Source: JANLTP01 sp031363055 (GTDB lineage: Bacteria; Pseudomonadota; Gammaproteobacteria; Burkholderiales; Burkholderiaceae_E). Taken from it: a stretch of DNA of 38,101 bases. Shown piece by piece: positions 7,723 to 15,943 of the stretch. The notes beneath the pieces are model-generated. The model ran no database searches. It was not told the origin of the DNA and saw nothing but the letters and a program-made list of their open reading frames with translations. The translations under genes were made by a program, and so were the position numbers. The stretch is taken from assembly GCA_031363055.1 (NCBI GenBank), contig JANLTP010000129.1, positions 1-38,101 of the forward strand, in the 5' to 3' direction. Every line of letters begins with the position of its first letter. Positions within the stretch are counted from its first letter, which is position 1.

Positions 7723-9528
7723 ATGGTGACCAAACAAAAGGGCCGTGCTGCCAAGGCAAAGCCGGGGTCGCGTACGGTGGCGAGCACGACCAAGGCAACG
7801 CCGGCCCGCCGAACCGCGCCGGCCCGCCAGCCCGCGCCGGCCCGCCAGCCCGCACCGACCCGCGAGCCCGCACCGGCTGCTTCGATGGCACCATCAGCGA
7901 ACCCATTCGGCGCTGCCAGCGCGGACCTCAGCAACTCGATGACTGCGCTGCTCAGTTCATTTTCGAGTGCTGCGCCAGCGTTCAACGCGCTGCAGGGCGA
8001 CTATATGCAGCGTGTACAGAAGCTCATGGAAAGCGCCAGTCAGGGTGCCTTGCCGAGCCTTTCGGACAAGCGTTTTGCCGACGCCAGTTGGCAGAACAAT
8101 GGCCTGTTCACCTGGAACGCCGCTTTGTACTTGCTGAATGCCGAATTCATGGGCCGCATGGCTGAAAACATGACGACCGACGATCGGGAGCGCGATAAAG
8201 TCAAGTTTGCCATTCAACAGTGGGTCGATGCGATGTCGCCGGCCAACTTTCTGATTTCGAATCCCGAGGCGCAACGGCTGATGCTCGAGACCCAGGGCCG
8301 CAGCCTGATGGCGGGGGCTGAAAATCTGATGGGCGATATGCAGTTGGGTCGAATCTCGCAGAATGATGATTCGGCCTTTGAAGTCGGTCGCAACGTTGCC
8401 ACCTCGAAGGGCTCGGTGATTTTCCAGAATGAGTTGGTGCAGCTTATTCAGTATGCCCCGAGTACCGCCAAGGTGCGTCGCCGGCCGCTGCTGTTGGTGC
8501 CGCCGTGTATCAACAAGTTCTATATTCTGGATCTGCAGCCCGAGAATTCATTCGTCGCTCATGCGGTGTCAGAGGGCCATCAGGTCTTTATGGTGTCGTG
8601 GCGAAATGTCGGCGCCGCCCAAGGCGAGCGCACCTGGGACGATTATCTGCAGATGGGCGTGGTCGAGACGATCAAGGTCGTTCAGGAACTTACCGGACAA
8701 CAACAAATCAACGCACTCGGTTTCTGTGTCGGCGGAACCATTTTGAGTACGGCGTTGGCGGCGTTGGCGGCCAAGGGTCAGCATCCGGTCGCCTCGCTGA
8801 CCTTGATGACGACCCTGCTCGATTTTTCCGAGCCGGGTGTGCTCGGGGTGTTTATCGACGAGCAGCAGGTTGCCCAGCGTGAACAAACGATCGGCAAGGG
8901 CGGCTTGCTGAAGGGCCAGGAACTTGCGACGACGTTCTCGTTTCTGCGACCCAATGATCTGGTCTGGAACTACGTGGTCAACAATTACCTGAAAGGCCAG
9001 CATCCGCCTGCCTTTGATCTGCTGTACTGGAATGGTGACGGAACCAACTTGCCGGGCCCGATGTTCGTTTGGTATTTGCGCCACCTTTATTTGCAAAACG
9101 AACTGAAGATACCGGCGCGCCTGACCTCGCTGGGTCAGCCGATCGACCTGGGCAAGCTGCGCATGCCCGTTTATGTCTTTGGCGCCAAGGAAGACCATAT
9201 CGTTCCGTGGAGCGCGGCTTATCTGAATACGCATCTGGTGGGTGGACCGGTACGATTTGTGCTCGGTGCCAGCGGACACATTGCCGGTGCGATCAATCCG
9301 GCCTCGAAAAACAAGCGCAGTTACTGGAGCGGTGAAGCGATCAAGCCGGATGCACAAAGCTGGCTTGCGTCGGCCCAGGAACATCCAGGCAGTTGGTGGG
9401 TAGACTGGCGCAACTGGCTCAGTCAGTTTGCCGCCACCGAGCAAGCCGCTCCGACGACGCTGGGCAACGGCAAGTTTTTGCCGCTGGAAGCCGCTCCTGG
9501 AAGTTATGTGAAACAGCGGGCTGAATAG
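7723..9528 (+). CDS. phaC: Class I poly(3-hydroxyalkanoate) synthase PhaC
   Basis: PhaC polymerises (R)-3-hydroxyacyl-CoA, mainly 3-hydroxybutyryl-CoA, into PHA on the surface of storage granules. The 601-residue protein follows the Cupriavidus necator enzyme closely (e.g. SPANFLISNPEAQRLMLET, PPCINKFYILDLQPENSF, TFSFLRPNDLVWNYVV). The catalytic triad is Cys335 in GFCVGGT, Asp491 in EDHIVPW and His519 in GASGHIAGA. The first 55 or so residues are unusual: a Lys/Arg/Ala/Pro-rich low-complexity tail containing an 18-bp repeat. A strong SD (GAGGAG, 7711-7716) supports the ATG at 7723, so the tail is translated. No phaA or phaB is present in the window; precursor genes must lie elsewhere. Confidence 0.96.
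   Translation: MVTKQKGRAAKAKPGSRTVASTTKATPARRTAPARQPAPARQPAPTREPAPAASMAPSANPFGAASADLSNSMTALLSSFSSAAPAFNALQGDYMQRVQKLMESASQGALPSLSDKRFADASWQNNGLFTWNAALYLLNAEFMGRMAENMTTDDRERDKVKFAIQQWVDAMSPANFLISNPEAQRLMLETQGRSLMAGAENLMGDMQLGRISQNDDSAFEVGRNVATSKGSVIFQNELVQLIQYAPSTAKVRRRPLLLVPPCINKFYILDLQPENSFVAHAVSEGHQVFMVSWRNVGAAQGERTWDDYLQMGVVETIKVVQELTGQQQINALGFCVGGTILSTALAALAAKGQHPVASLTLMTTLLDFSEPGVLGVFIDEQQVAQREQTIGKGGLLKGQELATTFSFLRPNDLVWNYVVNNYLKGQHPPAFDLLYWNGDGTNLPGPMFVWYLRHLYLQNELKIPARLTSLGQPIDLGKLRMPVYVFGAKEDHIVPWSAAYLNTHLVGGPVRFVLGASGHIAGAINPASKNKRSYWSGEAIKPDAQSWLASAQEHPGSWWVDWRNWLSQFAATEQAAPTTLGNGKFLPLEAAPGSYVKQRAE
7798..7869 (+). repeat. 18-bp tandem repeat in the phaC N-terminal tail
   Basis: Four 18-bp units: 7798-7815, 7816-7833, 7834-7851 and 7852-7869. 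Units 2 and 3 are identical (GCGCCGGCCCGCCAGCCC); units 1 and 4 are diverged. They encode TPARRT, APARQP, APARQP, APTREP, giving a basic proline-rich tail. Confidence 0.9.
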
Positions 9529-9602
9529 CCGATTTTGACTTCCCGAATACAATCGAGGCGAGATCGCGGCCAATTCCAGCCCCGATCCAGCAGGAGACTT
9601 GT

Positions 9603-10145
9603 GTGCCCGCCACCCAGCGTTTGATCAAAAAATACCCGAATCGGCGACTCTACGATACCCAGACCAGTGCCTACATCACGCTGATTGACGTCAAGCAACT
9701 GGTGCTGGAGGGTCACGAATTCAAGGTGTCCGACGCCAAGAGCAATGAGGATCTGACGCGAAGTATCTTGTTGCAGATCATTCTCGAAGAGGAGGCCAGC
9801 GGCCAGCCACTGTTTACTGCCAGCACCTTGTCCCAGATCATCCGCTTTTATGGGCATTCCATGCAAGGCATGATGGGCACCTATCTTGAAAAAACCATGC
9901 TGGCGTTCGTCGAGATTCAGGGCAAGATGCAGGATCAGTCGAAGTCGTTTTATGACAATCGCGGCATGCCCAATCCGGAAATGTGGACTCAGTTCATGTC
10001 CATGCAAACGCCGATGATCCAATCGATGATGAGCAACTACCTCGATCAAAGCAAGACCTTGTTTGTACAGATGCAAGAACAAATGCAGCAACAGGCGCGC
10101 AGTGTCTTTCCCGGCTTCCCGTTCCCGGATAACGAGAAGAAATAG
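9603..10145 (+). CDS. phaR: Polyhydroxyalkanoate synthesis repressor PhaR
   Basis: PhaR binds both PHA and DNA and represses phasin (and its own) transcription until granules form. The N-terminal PHB/PHA accumulation regulator DNA-binding domain is clear (RLIKKYPNRRLYDTQTSAYI, residues 6-25, then EEEASGQPLFTASTLSQIIR). It is followed by a Met/Gln-rich helical region (MQEQMQQQARSVFPGFPF) typical of the granule-binding part. Start is the GTG at 9603, with GGAG shortly upstream. It lies 74 bases after phaC, consistent with a shared storage-polymer unit, and 3 bases before rimO. Confidence 0.94.
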   Translation: MPATQRLIKKYPNRRLYDTQTSAYITLIDVKQLVLEGHEFKVSDAKSNEDLTRSILLQIILEEEASGQPLFTASTLSQIIRFYGHSMQGMMGTYLEKTMLAFVEIQGKMQDQSKSFYDNRGMPNPEMWTQFMSMQTPMIQSMMSNYLDQSKTLFVQMQEQMQQQARSVFPGFPFPDNEKK

Positions 10146-10148
10146 CGG

Positions 10149-11549
10149 ATGTCGATTGCTGAGTTAAAGCCTACCCTCGCCAGGAAATTACAAGCAGCGC
10201 CCAAAGTAGGGCTGGTGTCGCTGGGCTGTCCGAAGGCGCTGGTTGATTCCGAGTTGATCGTGACCCGACTGCGCGCCGAAGGCTATGAAATTTCAGCGCG
10301 CTACGATGGCTCGGACCTGGTCATTGTGAATACCTGCGGATTCATAGACGCGGCCGTTGCCGAGTCGCTGGACGCCATTGGTGAGGCCATTAGCGAAAAC
10401 GGCAAGGTTATAGTGACCGGCTGTCTGGGCGCAAAACAAAATGCCGACGGCCACAATCTCATCAGCGCCATACATCCCAAGGTGCTTGCGGTAACCGGGC
10501 CGCATGCGACCGATGAAGTGCTGGAGCACGTGCATCGCTATTTGCCGCAGCCGCACGATCCTTTGCTCGACCTGATACCGGCTGGCGGCTTCAAGCTGAC
10601 GCCGCGACATTATGCGTATCTGAAAATTTCCGAGGGCTGCAACCATCGCTGCAGCTTCTGCATTATTCCGTCGATGCGTGGTGATCTGGTCAGTCGACCG
10701 GTGGGCGATATCATCCGCGAGGCCGAAGGTTTGGTGCGCGCCGGCGTCAAGGAGTTGCTGGTCATTTCGCAAGATACCAGCGCCTACGGTGTTGACGTCA
10801 AGTATCGAACCGGGTTCGCCAACGGTCGCCCGGTCCGCACACGGATGACCGAGTTGACTCGTGAACTGTCGCAATTGGGCGTGTGGGTGCGCCTGCATTA
10901 CGTCTACCCGTATCCGCATGTCGATGAGGTGGTCGAACTGATGGCCGAGTATGCCGGCAAGGGATGTTTGTTACCCTATCTCGATGTGCCGTTCCAGCAT
11001 GCCGATCCGGTCATTCTGAAAGCCATGAAGCGGCCTGCTTCGGGCGAGAAAAATATCGAGCGTATCCGGGCCTGGCGAAAAATCTGTCCGGAACTCACCA
11101 TACGCTCTACCTTTATCGCGGGCTTCCCCGGCGAAACCGAGGCGCAGTTTCAATCCTTGCTCGAGTTTCTGAAAGAGGCCAAACTGGATCGGGTCGGCTG
11201 TTTTGCATACTCGCCCGTCGACGGCGCGAGTGCCAATGAATTACCCGATCCGGTTGCTGACTTGGTTCGCAGTGAGCGCCAGCAACGATTCATGCTGACG
11301 CAGGAAAAAATAAGTCGGGCACGGCTCAAACGCAAGGTTGGACAGAGCATGCGCGTCCTGATTGACAGCGTCGAAGCAAAACGAGCCATCGGTCGTTCAG
11401 CGGCCGATGCACCGGAAATTGACGGACTGGTGTTTATCGAACCGGCAGTCGGCCTTAAGGTTGGCGACTGGGCACAGGTCGAAGTGATCGCCTCCGACGA
11501 CCACGACCTTTACGCGAAGAAGTTGAGCGCGGCATCGAGTGGGCAGTAG
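10149..11549 (+). CDS. rimO: Ribosomal protein S12 methylthiotransferase RimO
   Basis: RimO is a radical-SAM enzyme that adds a methylthio group to the conserved aspartate of ribosomal protein S12 (Asp89 in E. coli). It has the N-terminal methylthiotransferase Fe-S domain with cysteines in SLGCPKALVDSE, VNTCGFIDAAV and VTGCLGAK. The radical-SAM CxxxCxxC is CNHRCSFC (Cys164, 168, 171). Family blocks RSTFIAGFPGETEAQF and a C-terminal TRAM domain follow. Length 466 aa is normal. The last 40 bases overlap the convergent serB reading frame. Confidence 0.95.
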   Translation: MSIAELKPTLARKLQAAPKVGLVSLGCPKALVDSELIVTRLRAEGYEISARYDGSDLVIVNTCGFIDAAVAESLDAIGEAISENGKVIVTGCLGAKQNADGHNLISAIHPKVLAVTGPHATDEVLEHVHRYLPQPHDPLLDLIPAGGFKLTPRHYAYLKISEGCNHRCSFCIIPSMRGDLVSRPVGDIIREAEGLVRAGVKELLVISQDTSAYGVDVKYRTGFANGRPVRTRMTELTRELSQLGVWVRLHYVYPYPHVDEVVELMAEYAGKGCLLPYLDVPFQHADPVILKAMKRPASGEKNIERIRAWRKICPELTIRSTFIAGFPGETEAQFQSLLEFLKEAKLDRVGCFAYSPVDGASANELPDPVADLVRSERQQRFMLTQEKISRARLKRKVGQSMRVLIDSVEAKRAIGRSAADAPEIDGLVFIEPAVGLKVGDWAQVEVIASDDHDLYAKKLSAASSGQ

Positions 11550-12373
11550 TTCAGCGCAAACAATGCCTGGCGGCGGACGACCGGCTTGGCGCGATAGGCA
11601 ACCGAGACGCCGGCGATCGACATCATCTTCAGATCGTTGGCGCCATCGCCAATCACGATCGCCTGCGCCGGCGAGCAGCCCAGCGCTACACAGGTCTCCT
11701 CGACGATTCGCTGCTTGACGTCGGCGTTGACGATCTCGCCGATCAGGCCACCGGTCAACTGCTCGTTGCGCAGTTCAACCCGATTAGCTCGAACAAAGTC
11801 CAGGCCCAGTCGAATCTTCAGTTGATCGGCAAAAAAGGTGAAGCCGCCGGAGACCAGCAAAACCTTCAATCCGGCTTGCTTCGAAGCGGCGATCAGACGT
11901 TCAACGCCAGGGCTCAACTGCAGGCGCTCGTCGTAGATTTGCTGCATCGCGTGCAAGGGCATACCCGCCAGCAGGTTCAGACGTCGTCGCAAACTCTCGT
12001 TGTAGTCTGAAATCTCGCCCCGCATGGCGGCTTCGGTAATCGCAGCGACTTCGTTCTTCTTGCCAAAGTAATCGCCCATCTCATCAATACATTCAATGGT
12101 GATGAGCGTTGAGTCCATGTCGAACACCAGCAAGCGATAGTCGGACAGCGACCGCTTTTGTTCGATCCAGGCGGCATCGACGCTGAACTTTTCGGCCAGA
12201 TCGGCCGCTTGGCTGCGGCTGCCAGACGGCCATGGCCAGCGTGCGATTTGGCTTGCGCTTATCATTGGGTCGGGCTGACCACTGCTCATCACCGGTTCTG
12301 ACTGCAACTGTTGCGCTAACTCGGCCAGCAACGTTGGGCTCAAAGTGGGGTGTTGTATCAACAGTTCGCTCAT
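11510..12373 (-). CDS. serB: Phosphoserine phosphatase SerB
   Basis: SerB performs the last step of serine synthesis, phosphoserine to serine. This is a HAD-superfamily enzyme of 287 aa: nucleophile motif FDMDSTLITIECIDEMGD (Asp85, Asp87), the Ser motif LLVSGGFTFFADQ, and the metal-binding GDGANDLKMM. The N-terminal about 75 residues form a short regulatory-like extension. Its start overlaps the stop of mfd by 4 bases (ATGA), so it is co-translated with the repair factor. It overlaps rimO by 40 bases tail to tail. Confidence 0.94.
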   Translation of the reverse strand: MSELLIQHPTLSPTLLAELAQQLQSEPVMSSGQPDPMISASQIARWPWPSGSRSQAADLAEKFSVDAAWIEQKRSLSDYRLLVFDMDSTLITIECIDEMGDYFGKKNEVAAITEAAMRGEISDYNESLRRRLNLLAGMPLHAMQQIYDERLQLSPGVERLIAASKQAGLKVLLVSGGFTFFADQLKIRLGLDFVRANRVELRNEQLTGGLIGEIVNADVKQRIVEETCVALGCSPAQAIVIGDGANDLKMMSIAGVSVAYRAKPVVRRQALFALNYCPLDAALNFFA

Positions 12374-15300
12374 CGAGTACGTTCCTTCACTTTCGGCGCC
12401 GGCGACGCCAGCAAGGTCAACAGTTCGCGAACCTTGGCCACTCGCTCCTTGTAGTCGGCGGTGTGCAAGGTGAAACGCAAGCGGTCTTGCCCGGCCAGTT
12501 TGGCGTCACGTCGCGACTGTATGAACGCGATAATCCGCTCAGGTGCAATCGCCGGATGCGGACCAAATTGCATCAGAATGGTCTCGCTCGAAGCGTCAAT
12601 TCGGGTGATGCCGAGCGGCGTCGATTGCAGGCGCAGTTTGTGGGTGTCGATCAGCGCCCGGGTGGCTTCGGGCGGTGTACCAAAGCGATCGACGATCTCC
12701 TCCTGCAGGGCCAGCAGTTCGTCGGGTTCTGCACAGTTGGCCAGCCGTTTATAAAGCGTCAGGCGATCGTGGATGTCGCCGCAATAGTCTTGCGGCAAGC
12801 GCGCCGGTACATGCAGATTGATCTCCGTCACCGCTGCCAGCGGTGCGCTAAGATCCGGCTCGCGCCCAGCCTTCAGCGCCTGTACGGCAACGCTGAGCAT
12901 CTCCGAATACATCGAGAAGCCAACCTCCTGAATGTCGCCGGACTGGGAGTCGCCGAGTACTTCGCCAGCGCCCCTGATCTCCAGATCGTGCATGGCCAGG
13001 AAGAAGCCGGAGCCCAGTTCTTCCATCATCTGAATCGCCTCGAGCCGCTTGGTGGCGTCCTTGGTGATCGCCGTTTCGTCCGGAATCATCAGATAGGCAT
13101 ACGCCTGGTGATGCGAGCGGCCGACCCGGCCGCGCAATTGATGCAATTGTGCGAGACCAAACCGATCCGCTCGATGCATGATAATGGTGTTGGCCGAGGG
13201 CACGTCGATGCCGGTCTCAATAATTGTTGAACAGAGCAGCACGTTGAATCGCTGTTGATGAAAGTCACGCATCACATGCTCGAGATCGCGTTCCGGCATT
13301 TGGCCATGCGCAATCGCAATACGTGCCTCGGGCACCAGCTTTTCAAGCATGATGCGGCGATTCTCGATGGTGGCGACCTCATTGTGCAGAAAATAGGCCT
13401 GGCCACCACGCTTCAGTTCTCGGAGCAGGGCTTCGCGAATAATGCCGTCGCTCTCGCGTCGAACGAAGGTCTTGATCGCCAGCCGGCGCTGCGGTGCCGT
13501 CGCAATCACGGAGAAGTCGCGAATGCCTTCGAGACTCATCGCCAAGGTGCGCGGAATCGGCGTCGCGGTCAAGGTCAGTACGTCGACCTCGGAGCGCAAC
13601 GCCTTCAGTGCTTCTTTTTGCCGCACGCCAAATCGGTGCTCCTCGTCGATGATGACCAGACCCAGGCGATTGAACTTGAGCTGTGCCGACAGTAACTTGT
13701 GCGTGCCGATGGCGATATCGAGCTTGCCGGAATTGATGTCATCGACGGCAATCTGGATTTCCTTGCTCGAGCGAAAGCGCGAAAGCTCCGCGATGCGCAC
13801 CGGCCAGTTGGCGAATCGATCGGAAAATGTTTGAAAGTGCTGTTCGGCGAGCAAGGTGGTCGGCGTCAGAATGGCGACCTGTTTGCCGTCCGATACGGCG
13901 ACGAACGCGGCCCGCAGCGCCACCTCGGTCTTGCCGAATCCGACGTCGCCGCAGACCAACCGATCCATGGGTTTGCCGGACACCATATCCTGGGTGACGG
14001 CATGAATGGCGGCCAATTGATCGGGCGTCTCCTCAAAGGCGAATCCCTCGGCAAAAGCTTCATAGTCGCCCGAGTTGAACTTGAAGGAGTGACCTTGGCG
14101 GGCCGCTCGACGGGCGTAGATGTTAAGCAGTTCTGCGGCCGTATCGCGAGCCTGTTTGGCCGCCCGGGTCTTGGCTTTTTCCCATTGACCCGAGCCCAGC
14201 AGATGCAGCGGTGCGGTATCGGGATTGGCACCGCTGTAACGGCCGATTTGATGCAACTGTGCCACCGGCACATAGAGCTTGGTGTCGTTTGCATAGACCA
14301 GATTGAGAAACTCGGTTTCGCCATCGCCCAGATCGAGTGTGATCAGGCCTACATAACGACCAATACCATGTTGCGCATGCACAACCGGGTCGCCCGGACG
14401 CAGCTCGGAAAGATCACGAATGATGGCATCAACATTGGTCTGCTGATCGCGCCGCCCACGTCGGGCCTTGCGAGACGATTCGCCAAACAACTCGGACTCG
14501 GTGATGACACTCAAGCCACCGTCGAGCAGTGCGAAGCCTTCAGCCAAGGGCGCTACCGACAGTCCGACGCGCTGCTCGGATTCGAGAAACGCAGCCCAGT
14601 CCGCGATAAACGGCAAATCGAGTCCATGCTCAGCGAACATTTGACTCAGGGTTTCGCGTCGGCCTTTCGATTCGGCAACGATCAGAACCGGTGCCTCTTG
14701 TTCATCGAGATAGTTCAGCAGACTCGCCAACGGTTGTTCGGCACGCCGATTGATAATGACCGGCGGCAAATCGACGCTGAACCGACGCTGACTTGACTGC
14801 TTGTCGATCGCGGCAATGACCGGCTTTACCGACTGCACATCGGCGGTCGGCGAGCCCGACAGACTCCAGCGGCTGCGTTGTCGGGAGGCGATGAAAAAGT
14901 CTTCCGGCGGCAGAAGAATTTCGGATGGTCTTAGTACCGGGCGCGCCGAATCATGGGACAGGAACTTGTATCGCTGTTCGGTATCGGCGTAGAACTTTTG
15001 TAGCGCACCCTCGACATCGCCGAGCGTGACGATCACGGCGCCCGCGGGCAGAAAATCGAACAGCGTCGCGGTTTGCTCGAAGAACAGGGGCAGGTAATAC
15101 TCAAGCCCTGCGGTCAATATACCGTTGCCGATATCACGATAAATCTGGGTTTTCGACGGATCGCCTTCAAAGCGCTCACGCCAACGCCCCCGAAAACTGG
15201 TTCGTGATCCCTCGTCGGTCGGAAACTCGCGCCCGGGCAGCAGGCGGATCTGGGCGACCGGATACAAGCTGCGCTGGTTATCGGGATCAAACGTGCGGAT

Positions 15301-15906
15301 CGATTCAATCTCATCGCCGAGCAGATCAAGCCGGTAGGGAAGTGCTGAACCCATCGGGAACAGATCGATCAGGCCGCCGCGCACACAATACTCACCGGGT
15401 CGCACGACTTGCGATACATGGTCGTAGCCGGCCAACACGAGTTGCGTGCGTAGCGCCTGCTCATCGAGTCGTTGCCCCTTGTCGAAGAAGAACGTGCGCG
15501 AGGCCAGGTAAGACCTGGGAGCAAAGCGATGACAAGCCGTGGTGGCACTGGTCAGCAATAATCGCGATTGGCTGGCACCCAGCGCCTGCAACGCATCGAG
15601 GCGCACTGAAACCAGATCCTGATGCGGCGAGATACTGTCATACGGCAAGGTTTCCCAATCAGGAAGAACCTGCGGCTTGATGGTTGGCTCGAAATAAACG
15701 ATTTCTTGCGCCAGGCGCTCACAATCATGAGCGTTGGCGGCAATAATCACCAGTGGTCGTTCGGCGCGAACCAGCAATTTGGCCAGCAACAAGGCATCGG
15801 AAGAGCCTTGACAGCGGGGTAGTGCGAAGACATGCCCAACTCGTGGCTCGGCTACGAAATCGAGTGATGAGACGGTAGGAAGGGTCGTCGAAGTTGAGTT
15901 ATTCAA
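12370..15906 (-). CDS. mfd: Transcription-repair coupling factor Mfd
   Basis: Mfd removes RNA polymerase stalled at DNA lesions and recruits UvrA. The 1178-residue protein has all modules in order. There is an N-terminal UvrB-like region (PDWETLPYDSISPHQDLVSV). The RNA polymerase-interacting CarD-like domain follows (RPGDPVVHAQHGIGRYVGL), then the RecG-like helicase with Walker A GDVGFGKTEVALRAAF, IIDEEHRFGV, TLTATPIPRT and the relay QLRGRVGRS. A C-terminal TRCF domain closes it. The start codon is TTG at 15906: an in-frame TAA lies two codons upstream and no ATG or GTG occurs before conserved sequence, so TTG is the only reasonable choice. It leads an mfd-serB operon divergent from ispDF. 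Confidence 0.95.
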   Translation of the reverse strand: MNNSTSTTLPTVSSLDFVAEPRVGHVFALPRCQGSSDALLLAKLLVRAERPLVIIAANAHDCERLAQEIVYFEPTIKPQVLPDWETLPYDSISPHQDLVSVRLDALQALGASQSRLLLTSATTACHRFAPRSYLASRTFFFDKGQRLDEQALRTQLVLAGYDHVSQVVRPGEYCVRGGLIDLFPMGSALPYRLDLLGDEIESIRTFDPDNQRSLYPVAQIRLLPGREFPTDEGSRTSFRGRWRERFEGDPSKTQIYRDIGNGILTAGLEYYLPLFFEQTATLFDFLPAGAVIVTLGDVEGALQKFYADTEQRYKFLSHDSARPVLRPSEILLPPEDFFIASRQRSRWSLSGSPTADVQSVKPVIAAIDKQSSQRRFSVDLPPVIINRRAEQPLASLLNYLDEQEAPVLIVAESKGRRETLSQMFAEHGLDLPFIADWAAFLESEQRVGLSVAPLAEGFALLDGGLSVITESELFGESSRKARRGRRDQQTNVDAIIRDLSELRPGDPVVHAQHGIGRYVGLITLDLGDGETEFLNLVYANDTKLYVPVAQLHQIGRYSGANPDTAPLHLLGSGQWEKAKTRAAKQARDTAAELLNIYARRAARQGHSFKFNSGDYEAFAEGFAFEETPDQLAAIHAVTQDMVSGKPMDRLVCGDVGFGKTEVALRAAFVAVSDGKQVAILTPTTLLAEQHFQTFSDRFANWPVRIAELSRFRSSKEIQIAVDDINSGKLDIAIGTHKLLSAQLKFNRLGLVIIDEEHRFGVRQKEALKALRSEVDVLTLTATPIPRTLAMSLEGIRDFSVIATAPQRRLAIKTFVRRESDGIIREALLRELKRGGQAYFLHNEVATIENRRIMLEKLVPEARIAIAHGQMPERDLEHVMRDFHQQRFNVLLCSTIIETGIDVPSANTIIMHRADRFGLAQLHQLRGRVGRSHHQAYAYLMIPDETAITKDATKRLEAIQMMEELGSGFFLAMHDLEIRGAGEVLGDSQSGDIQEVGFSMYSEMLSVAVQALKAGREPDLSAPLAAVTEINLHVPARLPQDYCGDIHDRLTLYKRLANCAEPDELLALQEEIVDRFGTPPEATRALIDTHKLRLQSTPLGITRIDASSETILMQFGPHPAIAPERIIAFIQSRRDAKLAGQDRLRFTLHTADYKERVAKVRELLTLLASPAPKVKERTR

Positions 15907-15922
15907 GAATTAGGTAGGCGGC

Positions 15923-15938
15923 TAAAATCGATATTTTA
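15923..15938. promoter_or_regulatory. Facing -10-like boxes between mfd and ispDF
   Basis: The 37-base divergent spacer has TAAAAT on the plus strand (15923-15928) and TAAAAT on the minus strand (15938 to 15933). A plus-strand TATTTT (15932-15937) also sits exactly 6 nt before the GTG at 15944. Either gene could be transcribed from here, and the two promoters would overlap. No clear -35 is visible for either. Confidence 0.35.
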
Positions 15939-15943
15939 TTCCT

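Noticed and set aside
8569..9573. 334-codon open frame antisense to phaC
   Set aside because: Shadow of the PhaC catalytic domain, with no recognisable motif and no promoter or SD.
12232..14796. Long plus-strand open frames (332 and 365 codons) antisense to mfd
   Set aside because: Mfd motifs are intact on the minus strand; the antisense products look like random low-complexity shadows.
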